A stretch of 14,526 nucleotides of DNA from Candidatus Trichofilum aggregatum (GTDB lineage Bacteria > Chloroflexota > Anaerolineae > Promineifilales > Promineifilaceae), in NCBI GenBank assembly GCA_016716885.1, contig JADJUV010000086.1, positions 1 through 14,526 on the forward strand. The letters run 5' to 3'. How positions within the stretch are numbered: the stretch's first letter is position 1; each line of letters opens with the position of its first letter. The notes below the pieces were generated by a model. That model was not told the DNA's origin, ran no database searches, and saw only the letters and a program-made list of their open reading frames with translations. This document shows positions 1-7,089 of the stretch, piece by piece. The position numbers were made by a program, and so were the translations under genes.

Positions 1-765
1 CACCGCAAAGTCGCCATCGTCACTGGGGCGTTGGGCCTGATTGGCAAACAGGGGCATTGTTACGCCCCTGGCCGAAGCGGGCGCGAATGTGGTTGTTTCA
101 GACCGGATGAAATGTTGTGCCGCGAGTTCGCTGCCTCATTGCTCACCCTATCCGGGGGTGGGGATGGACAACGGAGCCGCAAAGCATCCGATGTGCGCCA
201 ACGGGTCTTGGCGACTTTCCCCCACATAGATGTGCTGGTCAACAATGCCGCCATCAACGATATGTTTGAGTCGCTGCTCGCGGCCGCGGCCCAATCCCGC
301 TTCGAGAATTACCCCTCGACCTGCGGCAAAAATTGCCAGTCAACGTCACTGGGTTTCTCCGCGCCCAACCCCGGGGCTTACCCATGGCCGAGCAAGGGCA
401 CGTGAGCATCATCAATGTGGCTTCCAATCACGGCCTGGTTGCCCTGATCAATCTCTTTACCGCACCCCCGATGGCAACCAGCCGTTCATTAAATCCCCGC
501 CTACCCGGCCACGAAAGGGGCGGTCATCTCTTTACTCGTTTTCTGGCCGCGTATTAAAGTGACCGGGCGGGTCAATACGCTGACTCCCGGCGGTGTCGAG
601 AACGGCCAGGCCGACTATTTCCAACAAAACTACGCCCGTCGTACCCCGCTGGGTCGGATGGCTTGCCCCGACGATTAGGGCGCTCCTCATTCCTTCCTCG
701 CCAGCGACGCTTCCGCCTACATGACCGGGGCCAATCTGGTAGTGGATGGGGCTACGGCATGGTGA
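1..765 (+). pseudogene. SDR-family oxidoreductase remnant (5' end outside window)
   Basis: This is a short-chain dehydrogenase/reductase read in pieces across all three frames. The opening codons give KVAIVTGALGLIG, the Rossmann glycine-rich NAD(P)-binding start. A frame change near 50-60 leads to PLAEAGANVVVSDR. HIDVLVNNAAIND (about 223-261) is the family NNAG-type motif. GHVSIINVASNHGLVA follows in another frame. The C-terminal part, RVNTLTPGGVENGQ to YMTGANLVVDG, runs in one frame to the TGA at 763-765 but contains an in-frame TAG near 677-679. The expected YPATKG active-site stretch near 500-530 is scrambled by shifts. At least six lesions are visible, so no full enzyme can be made from this sequence. 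Next to an HAD phosphatase and NeuB, the closest known parallel is the PtmA-like SDR of nonulosonic-acid and flagellin-glycan clusters, which is inference. Uncorrected sequencing error is a real alternative to decay. Confidence 0.85.
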
Positions 766-772
766 AGCGGTT

Positions 773-828
773 GCTGGCGGTTGGTTGGCTAGCCGTTGGC
801 CTTTTCTAGCCAATGGCCAACCGCCAGC
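773..828. repeat. Long inverted repeat (hairpin) after the SDR remnant
   Basis: Two arms pair perfectly: 773-784 with 817-828 (12 bp) and 785-792 with 806-813 (8 bp), with a 3-nt bulge at 814-816 and a 13-nt loop ending in TTTT. It begins 8 bp after the SDR stop codon. The left arm is itself made of degenerate GTTGG-type units about 8 bp apart, so this looks like a short tandem array facing its inverted copy. It could act as a terminator or as an mRNA 3'-end stabiliser; neither role is proven. Confidence 0.75.
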
Positions 829-876
829 CGTAACAGCCCATTGAGTCTTGGCGAATTCCTCAACCACAAAGCGGTC

Positions 877-1401
877 ATGATCCGCCTTCTGACTGATTGT
901 GATGGTGTCCTGACCGATGGCATGGGTGTATTACTCAGCCAACGGTGAGGAGATGAAACGGTTTAACTCTGCGTGATGGTATGGGGTGGAGCGGTTGCGC
1001 CGCCTGATGAATGTGGAAGTGGTACTCATCACCGGGGAATGTTCCCCGGCCGTGCAACAGCGAGCAGCCAAGCTAGCCATCACCGAATTGCATGAAGGAG
1101 GGAAAGACAAAGCGGCCGTGTTGGGTAAACAATTTTGTATCGCCGTGGGCTACGGTGTGAACAGGTGGCCTAAGAACGGGTGATACTTGCGACCTGGGTA
1201 TTCTGGGGGGCAGGGGGTTGACAGCCTGCCCAGCCGATGCCCTACCGATGGTGCAGAAAATAGTGGGATGTGGTCTGCGGCCGCAAGGGATAAGCGAAGG
1301 GGCCTTCCGGGAGCCGCGCTGAATTGATTATCGCGGCGAAATGCCAAGAGGAGTATGCGAGTGGCGAGTTGGCGAGTAGCGAGTGGGAACTCAGAACTTG
1401 A
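877..1401 (+). pseudogene. HAD-superfamily phosphatase remnant, KdsC / acylneuraminate-9-phosphatase type
   Basis: The ATG at 877 opens MIRLLTDCDGVLTDG, the HAD motif I (DxD) in the form typical of KdsC-type sugar-acid phosphatases. A frameshift follows at about 924, then VYYSANGEEMKRFN. A second shift at about 968 is followed by LRDGMGVERLRRLMNVEVVLITGE, the motif II region with its Thr. Later pieces include ACPADALPMVQKIVG (about 1222-1266) and ELIIAAKCQEEYASGELASSEW, ending at TGA 1399-1401. The normal length of about 170 residues matches the span. The motif III/IV stretch (expected GDxxND, about 1140-1200) is not readable. In nonulosonic-acid routes such an enzyme would remove the phosphate from the NeuB-type product. 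The last 15 or so codons are a short tandem repeat read through as protein. Broken by at least four lesions, or by sequencing error. Confidence 0.82.
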
Positions 1402-1421
1402 AACTCGAAACTCGAAACTCG
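1358..1421. repeat. Facing short tandem arrays (CGAGT units against ACTCG units)
   Basis: CGAGT occurs at 1358, 1365, 1373 and 1380 (spacing 7, 8 and 7). Its reverse complement ACTCG occurs at 1403, 1410 and 1417 (spacing 7). The two arrays face each other across the HAD stop codon and can pair in several registers. The left array shares the GCGAGTGG family of units seen at 10758-10780, 11286-11297 and 13279-13304. The NeuB ribosome binding site AGGAG (1443-1447) follows. Confidence 0.8.
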
Positions 1422-1454
1422 AAACCTGGAAACTTATTTTCAGAGGAGACTCTT

Positions 1455-2379
1455 ATGCGTAAAGTGCAAGTTGCTGACCGTTGGCTTGGGGATGTATATG
1501 CCCGTATTCTAAATTGCCGAGATCGGCATTAACCATAACGGCTCGTTAGATTTAGCCAAAAAGCTCATTGCCGGAGCCCATCTTTGTCAATTGTGAGATG
1601 CCGTCAAATTTCAGAAGCGTACCTCTGAACTGTAGGGTAATTTCATGACCAATGGTATCTGGAACGTGATACCCCTGTGGGTCGTATGACCTATATTGAT
1701 TACAAACACAAAGTTGAGTTCGGGTTCAAAGAGTTCACCGAAATTGATATGTCATGCCGGGAACGAGGCATTCTTTGGTTTGGCTCTTGCTGGGATGAAC
1801 CTTCGGTAGAATTTATGGAGCAATTTGATACACCATTATATACAAAGCCGCTTCAGCCAGCCTGACTGACCACAATTTGCTCCGGGTTATGCGGGCGACA
1901 GGAAAACCGGTCATGCTCTCCACTGGCATGTCGGAAATGTGGGAGATTATGGAAGCCGTAGACATCCTGGGGATGGAAAATCTTCTGCTGGCCCATGCAA
2001 CCTCCGCTTATCCTTGTCCGGTAGCTGATTTGAATCTACGCATGATTTACCCTTAAACGGACATTCCTCGTGTGCCGGTGGGTTATTCCGGCCATGTGAG
2101 ACGGGTCTGGCACCGACGTATGCCGCCGTCGCTGGGAGCTAATGGAGCGGCACATTACCCTGATCGAGCAAATGTGGGGCAAGTGGATCAGGGGCCGCCT
2201 CTCTCTAGAACTGCTTTGCGGCGTACCAGATGGTGGGGAATATACGAGACATTGAAGCATCTCGGGGGATGTGGGGTGAAGCGGTGTATGCCAGTGAAAT
2301 GAAATCGCGGGAGAAATTGCGCCGGGTGGTGGCGGAGTCAGCCGTTGGCAGTGAGCAGGAGCAGGTGTTGGTGTATTAG
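1455..2379 (+). pseudogene. neuB: N-acetylneuraminate / nonulosonic acid synthase remnant
   Basis: NeuB condenses phosphoenolpyruvate with an N-acetyl sugar to make sialic, legionaminic or pseudaminic acid. The ATG at 1455 has a good AGGAG 8 bp upstream. Family landmarks appear in order: AEIGINHNG (about 1517-1543), DAVKFQKRTSEL (about 1599-1634), MTYIDYKHKVEFGF to CRERGILWFGSCWDEPSVEF (1686-1818), ASASLTDHNLLR, KPVMLSTGMSEMWEI, HATSAYPCP (family usually HCTS), VPVGYSGH, ERHITL (about 2143-2160), and a C-terminal SREKLRRVVAESAVG ending at TAG 2377-2379. The span of 925 bp fits the usual enzyme without its SAF domain or with a short C-terminus. At least eight frameshifts or stops interrupt it. 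Several look like single-base additions, for example around 2160-2200 where the family ERHITLDRAMWGSDQ is distorted. It follows the SDR and HAD remnants in one direction, as in nonulosonic-acid operons. Confidence 0.88.
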
Positions 2380-2404
2380 CGTTAATTGAGACGGGCGTTT
2401 ACGC

Positions 2405-2452
2405 CGACCTCTGGAGACTACAGACTGAGACTGGAGAGATTTCCAGAGGTCG
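2405..2452. repeat. Inverted repeat (hairpin) after the neuB remnant
   Basis: Positions 2405-2415 (CGACCTCTGGA) and 2442-2452 (TCCAGAGGTCG) are perfect 11-bp inverted copies separated by 26 nt. The loop contains near-octamer GAGACT units like those at 3557-3628. It lies 26 bp after the neuB stop. No T-run follows, so a classical intrinsic terminator is not evident. Confidence 0.75.
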
Positions 2453-2497
2453 CCCAAATTTTCGCCAGAGTCGAGTTAGTTATTGGTGTATTGGTTG

Positions 2498-3557
2498 ATG
2501 ACACGAGCCCAGTTTGTGGGGTTGCCGTTTGAACTGTATCGCACGCGGCCGCAATGGGTTCCCCCGCTCCTCTCGCAAATAAAAGGGGCCATGAACCGGG
2601 CCAAAAACCCGTTTTATCACGAATCCACCGCCGACTTTTTTGTGGTGGAGAGCGCGGGTCAGGTGTTGGGGCGGATTGGCGTGATGGACAACCGCCGGTA
2701 CAACGAATTTCGCCATACCCGTGCCGCCTTTTTCGGTTACTTTGAGAGCGTAGACGATGAACGAGTGGCCTGCCGGTTGTTCGAGGCGGCTTTTGCCTGG
2801 GCACGCTCCCACTGCCTTGACCAGATCGGCCCCCGAAGCCTGAGCGGGGTAGATGGGGTATCCAGATTGAAGGGTTTGCCCATCGCGCCAGCCTGACCGT
2901 GCCATACACCCAGCCGTATTACCCACGCTTGCTAGAACTGGCTGGTTTCCAGAAAGACACCGGATTTGCTCTCTGGTTATCTGCCGGGGAATTACCTCAT
3001 TTCGAGCGGGAGCAGAGGATTGCCCAGGAAAGTGGAAGGGCGGCGGCAACACAATAAGACGTTTGCCAGTAAGGCAGAAACCGAGAATGGCTGCCCAGTG
3101 CTGGGGTCTCGCATGCGTTCAGTCACCTGCATTGGTTATTACCCACCCACTTCCTGAAGTTCGATCTGACAGATACCCTTCTCACCATCGCCGACCCCAG
3201 CCTCATCGGGTTAGTGATGCAAGATGACGACATCATCGGTTTTATCTGGCGCATCTTGATCTGTCTGCCGGACTACAAAAAGGCCAACGGGTCGTTGTGG
3301 CCGTGGGGTTGGTGGCATCTACTGAGGGGAGAAAAAGCGCCCAGTGGTCATCCCGTCGCCGGTCTTCTCCCCATTATCAGGGGTTGGGGCGGTCATGCTC
3401 CACTTCATCTGGAACTCCATCGCACCCCGCAGGCGCACCAATTCCAACACCTGGACATTGGGCCGGTGGATGGTAACTGGAAGCCAAAAAATGGGCACGT
3501 GCTGGAAGGCTGGGGGCAACGTATAAGCGGCATCGGCTTTATGCACGGAGAATTTAG
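2498..3557 (+). pseudogene. GNAT-like N-acetyltransferase remnant (two-domain, about 350 residues)
   Basis: I recognise a roughly 350-380-residue acetyltransferase-like family common in uncultured bacteria, often annotated GNAT or hypothetical. Its N-terminal half is readable: TRAQFVGLPFELYR, QWVPPLLSQIKGAMN, NPFYHESTADFFVVE, GRIGVMDNRRYNEF, FFGYFESVDDERVACRLF. After a shift near 2840-2860, GIQIEGFAHRASLTVPYTQP YYPRLLELAGFQKD continues in another frame. The C-terminal half begins LKFDLTDTLLTIADPSLIG, QDDDIIGFIWRI, then WPWGWWHLLRG, and ends YKRHRLYARRI at TAG 3555-3557. The start is uncertain: ATG 2498 or TTG 2483. At least seven frame changes are needed. In this cluster it could N-acylate an amino sugar, but that role is inference from position only. 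The family call comes from remembered motifs. Confidence 0.65.
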
Positions 3558-3628
3558 AGACTGAGAGATTAAGAGACTGAGAGATTAAGAGACTATTCAA
3601 TCTCTCAGTCTCTCAATCTCTCAGTCTC
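3557..3628. repeat. Octamer tandem arrays in inverted orientation (hairpin) after the GNAT remnant
   Basis: The left arm is two and a half copies of a 16-bp unit made of the octamers GAGACTGA and GAGATTAA. The right arm is the inverted counterpart, TCTCTCAG / TCTCTCAA repeated. The arms pair over about 28 bp with a single mismatch, around a short AT-rich loop (about 3587-3600). It starts at the GNAT stop codon itself and ends 11 bp before the ATG of the next gene. Confidence 0.85.
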
Positions 3629-3638
3629 CTTACAAAAC

Positions 3639-4531
3639 ATGACCACCATCCCTTCACCACCCATCGCCCTGCCGCCGCGAGCCGTCCCGGCGAAGATTTT
3701 TGCCGTAGCCTGGCCCACAAACACCTGGATCGCGTTTTTCAGATCGCTCCCGTTATTCCCTTCGATGACAGTTCCCGCTTTATCTTGTTTAGCGATTGCC
3801 ACCGGGGGGATGGCACCAGCGTAGACGCCTTTGCGGCCAACAAAACCCTGTTCCGTCAGGCTTTGAGCCATTATAACGAACAAGGCTACAGCTATCGAAG
3901 TCGGGGATGGGGACGAGTTATGGCAAATCGGCTCTTCCGCACCATTCGGCAGGCCCACGCCCCCATTTTTTGATCTGGCTCTACCGCTTTCATGATCAGA
4001 AACGCCTGCCTCATCTTTGGCAACCATGATTTCCAGGGGGGGAGCAAATGGCATCTGGAAGGATGATTTGCCCACCGAAGAAGGGGTCATTTTGGAGCAT
4101 GTCAAAACCGGTCAGCGTCTCTTTATCGTCCATGGGCATCAGGCCGATTGGACGAGCAACAATCTGTTTATCTTCAGTAAGTTTGTCGTGCGCTTGTTCT
4201 GGCGGCAGTTTCAAGTGGGCTTGGCCAGGTAAATGTAGAGTGGATCAATCCACTCCACCGCACAGCCAATGAAGGCAGGCTGGTACAACGGATTGAGGAT
4301 CGGCTAAGTAGTTGGGCCGAAAAACATCACCAGACAATTGTTTGTGGTCACACCCACATTCCTCACCTGCCATTACGGGGGTTACCACCTTATTTGAACA
4401 CCGGTCATTGCCTGTCGCCTGGTATTGTGACAGGGCTAGAGATACGAGAGGGCCGGGTTTGGCCGGTGAAATGGGTAGCGCGGGGGGAACGCGGCCGCGA
4501 ACGGCAACCTGGACGACACCGCGTTTATTAG
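3639..4531 (+). pseudogene. Calcineurin-like metallophosphoesterase remnant
   Basis: The ATG at 3639 begins MTTIPSPPIALPPRAVPAKI. All five metal-binding motifs of the family can be found in shifting frames: FSDCHRGD (D-x-H, about 3790), the GDGDELW block (about 3905-3925), GNHDFQGG (about 4018-4040), FIVHGHQADW (about 4121-4150) and IVCGHTHIPHLPLRG (about 4338-4382). The protein ends REGRVWPVKWVARGERGRER...RVY at TAG 4529-4531. The span of about 297 codons matches a complete enzyme of this superfamily, which includes LpxH-like pyrophosphatases and protein phosphatases. The substrate cannot be told. Frame changes occur near 3695, 3790, 3900, 3965, 4030 and 4235. The motif residues themselves are preserved, so either the decay is very recent or the lesions are sequencing errors. 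Confidence 0.83.
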
Positions 4532-4581
4532 CTGATCTGGTGGGGTAAAGGCTGGCCTTATGCCGCCCTCGATTGGATACC

Positions 4582-5761
4582 ATGCGGATCGCTCTGATCA
4601 CCGATACTTTCCTACCCAAGATAGATGGTATCGTCACCACCATCTGCCACGTACTGGATCATCTGGCTTTGCGGGATACAGAGACCCTGGTGCTGGCCCC
4701 GGCGGGTGGGCCAGCCGTCTATGGCAGAAGCCCCGTGTGTAGCTGGCGCGGTTATACCGTGCCGTTTTATGGCGAGGCGCAACTGGTTCCCCCCACTGTC
4801 AATTTGACCCGAACGTTGCAAGCGTTTCAACCGGATATCGTGCATGTGTTTAACCCGGTGTCGCTGGGTCTGGCCGGGTTGCTCCAGGCAAGGCAGCTAG
4901 GCATTCCGGTGGTAGCCTCCTACCACACCGATTTACCCGGCTTCTTGCGTCGTTGGCGGTTGCCTTTTCTCGCCCCATCTGTGCAAGCCATTTTGCGCTG
5001 GATTCATAATCAGGCTGATTTGAACTTAACCCCTTCTGAGGCGACCCGACAGACGTTAGAAGCAGTCGGTTTTGAGCGGCTGGGCGTCTGGCCGCACGGG
5101 GTAGATGCCGTGCGCTTTCACCCCAAACATCGTGAACCAGCCTGGCGGACGTGGTTAACCCAGGGTCACGATGAGTGGCCGTTGTTGTTGTACGTGGGGC
5201 GGTTGTCGCCGGAGAAGCAGATTGAACGCTTGCGGCCGCTACTTGATCATCTGCCTCGTGTGCGCCTGGCGATTGTCGGGGATGGTCCAGCCCGGTGTAA
5301 GCTGGAAAAGCTATTTGCTGGGACACCGACGGTATTTACGGGGTATCTGCGCGGCCGCGACCTGGCTCAAACCTATGCTTCCGCCGATCTGTTCGTTTCC
5401 CCGGCTGCCAACGAAACCTTTGGCTGTACTGTTTCCGAAGCGATGGCCTCGGGTTTGCCAGGTGTTGACGGTAAACGCCGGTGGCCCCACCGATTTCGTG
5501 CGCCACGGCGAGACGGGCTGGCTGGCCGAGCCGGATAACGATGCGGCTTTGCTGGCCGGGGTGAAACACCTGTTAGAGGATAGATCTTTGCGGAAGCGAA
5601 TGGGCGCGGCCGCGCGTGCTCACGCCGAAACGATGACCTGGTCAGCCGTTTGTGATATGTTGTTCCAGACGTATGACTCCCCTTGCCTGCCGTTCTTTGC
5701 CTTATGCCCAATAAATGAGGTATGCCCTTTTTACTCGTTGGATCATGGAGCACCGTGCTGA
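4582..5761 (+). pseudogene. GT4-family glycosyltransferase with one frameshift
   Basis: The start is placed at ATG 4582 (MRIALITDTFLPKIDGIVTT) because this is where the GT4 fold begins; a TTG at 4573 in frame is less likely. The GT-B layout is clear: an N-terminal acceptor domain with DIVHVFNPVSLGLAGL and VVASYHTDLPGF, the linker PHGVDAVRFHP, then the nucleotide-sugar domain with LLLYVGRLSPEKQIERL, LAIVGDGPA, and the EX7E motif in ETFGCTVSEAMASG. One extra base at about 5461-5463 breaks the frame directly after ASGLP. The other frame carries on with VLTVNAGGPTDFVRHGETGWLAEPDN through RMGAAARAHAETMTW to a stop at 5759-5761. The combined length of about 390 residues is normal. Mannosyl- or sulfoquinovosyl-type transferases of GT4 are the nearest kin. 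Its preservation contrasts sharply with the genes to its left. Confidence 0.88.
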
Positions 5762-5885
5762 ATCAGCCACCCAGCTTATTTGGTCTATGGCACTATGCCT
5801 ATAACATCGGTGCCAAAACGAGTGGGCGGGTGATACGTAGCCGTTTCATCCGTTCTTCCTACCCCTTCACGCCCTTTTCACCGGT

Positions 5886-5916
5886 CTTAACCATCTGTTA
5901 AAAAATGCCTTAACCC
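5886..5916 (+). promoter_or_regulatory. Possible Pho box (three TTAA-type repeats, 11-12 bp spacing)
   Basis: CTTAACCA (5886-5893), GTTAAAAA (5897-5904) and CTTAACCC (5909-5916) form three 8-bp direct repeats with gaps of 3 and 4 bp. Their TTAA cores start at 5887, 5898 and 5910. Cyanobacterial Pho boxes are described as tandem 8-bp pyrimidine-TTAA-pyrimidine repeats about 11 bp apart, and the Bacillus PhoP box is TTAACA-like at a similar period. The position ahead of a -10 box and a PstS-like gene fits. No regulator is encoded in the window. Confidence 0.45.
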
Positions 5917-5946
5917 CCTGATGACGGTGGCTTCCTCTGCCCAATC

Positions 5947-5952
5947 TATAAT
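5947..5952 (+). promoter_or_regulatory. Sigma-70-type -10 box TATAAT
   Basis: A perfect TATAAT lies 88 bp before the start of the phosphate-binding lipoprotein gene. No good -35 is present at 16-18 bp. TGACGG (5922-5927) at 19 bp is a weak match, which would suit an activator-dependent promoter fed by the repeats at 5886-5916. Confidence 0.45.
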
Positions 5953-6039
5953 GTTTTCATTGTTTAGCCCGTGAGCACCGGCATGGCCGCTCTTGCCTCA
6001 TGTCGCTACATCGTTCCTAACATCCTATTGAGGTTGCTC

Positions 6040-7068
6040 ATGCGTCTTTTGCACCGTTTTTTGTGGTTATTTTTGCTGGGGCTGGTCGCCTGCGGCCGCG
6101 CCGCCACCGCTACCCCCACTCCCACCCCTGACGCCACCATTCCCACTTCCGACAACCATACCATCCTGGTAGACGGTTCCAGCACTGTTGGCCCCATCAC
6201 CCAATTGGTCGCCACCACCTACGAGGCAACCGACCCGGCCTTTGCCATCAATGTTGCCATCTCCGGCACGGGGGGTGGTTTCCGACGCTTCTGTATTGGT
6301 GAGACCGACATCTCCGACGCTTCACGCCCCATCAAAGAAACCGAGGCGGCCGAATGTGCCCACAATGGCATCGAGTACATCGAACTGCCGGTGGCCTTTG
6401 ATGGCCTGGCGGTGTTGGTCAATCCCACCAACGAAGCCGTCACCTGCCTGACCCACGCCGAATTGCAAAAAATCTGGCAACCCGACGCCTGGCAAACTGT
6501 CACCAACTGGCAACACATTCGCTCCGACTTTCCCGATCAACCCCTGGTGTTGTATGGGGCTGGAGCGGCTTCTGGTACGTATGATTATTTCACCGAGGCG
6601 ATTGTGGGGGAAGAAGGGGTGAGCCGCCCTGACTTTTGGGCCAGTGAAGATGATGATCTCCTGGTGAAGGGTATCAACGCCGACCCCAACGCGTTGGGCT
6701 TTTTTGGGCTGGCGTATTATGAACGGAATCGGGATCAGGTGAAGCTGGTGGCGGTGGATAATGGCACGGGTTGTGTGGAACCTAATACCGAGACCGTCGC
6801 CAAAGGGTTGTATCAGCCGTTATCGCGGCCGCTATTCATCTACATCAACGTCGCCAGCCTGACTAACAAACCGGCCCTGCGCGAATTTGTCACCTATTAC
6901 TTGAGCAACGCCCCACAACTGGTGGACGATGTCGGCTACATCCCCCTCACCGACGCCATTTACACCCTGGCACAGCAACGCTTTGAAGACCAGACCCTCG
7001 GCTCCGTGTTTGAAGGTGGCTCCTCGGTCGGCGTTTCCCTGGCCGACCTACTTATACGGGAGCAGTAA
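6040..7068 (+). CDS. PstS-like phosphate-binding lipoprotein
   Basis: A substrate-binding protein of the PstS family (phosphate capture outside the membrane). The start at ATG 6040 is chosen because GAGG lies 6 bp before it and because it gives a clean lipoprotein signal: MRLLHRFLWLFLLGLVAC, lipobox LVAC, lipidated Cys18. A GTG-initiated version from 5971 would bury this signal. A Thr-Pro linker (residues 23-30) follows. Ligand-loop motifs typical of PstS are present: DGSSTVGP (45-52), SGTGGGFRRFC (75-85), the ETDISDASRPIK block, and GAGAASGTYDYF in the second lobe. A further hallmark is the LQKIWQP segment. The protein has 342 residues. Two cysteine pairs may form disulphides. No pstCAB genes follow; a histidine kinase begins 21 bp downstream, so a sensing role is likely. 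Confidence 0.88.
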   Translation: MRLLHRFLWLFLLGLVACGRAATATPTPTPDATIPTSDNHTILVDGSSTVGPITQLVATTYEATDPAFAINVAISGTGGGFRRFCIGETDISDASRPIKETEAAECAHNGIEYIELPVAFDGLAVLVNPTNEAVTCLTHAELQKIWQPDAWQTVTNWQHIRSDFPDQPLVLYGAGAASGTYDYFTEAIVGEEGVSRPDFWASEDDDLLVKGINADPNALGFFGLAYYERNRDQVKLVAVDNGTGCVEPNTETVAKGLYQPLSRPLFIYINVASLTNKPALREFVTYYLSNAPQLVDDVGYIPLTDAIYTLAQQRFEDQTLGSVFEGGSSVGVSLADLLIREQ

Positions 7069-7089
7069 ACCCAGGATACAGTCCTCATC

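Larger units (their letters stand above)
5762..6039. other. Noncoding spacer with the promoter of the phosphate-binding gene
   Basis: No coding sequence is convincing here. The left half (5762-5880) shows nothing recognisable. The right half holds the repeats and -10 box described separately, a leader of about 80 nt, and the GAGG ribosome binding site (6030-6033) of the next gene. Confidence 0.6.

Noticed and set aside
1111..1118. GCGGCCGT and similar near-matches to the octamer (also GCGGCCGA near 6346)
   Set aside because: One mismatch each; excluded from the count of exact palindromes.
5971..6039. A GTG start 69 bp upstream for the phosphate-binding protein
   Set aside because: It would put a polar extension before the lipoprotein signal and has no good ribosome binding site.
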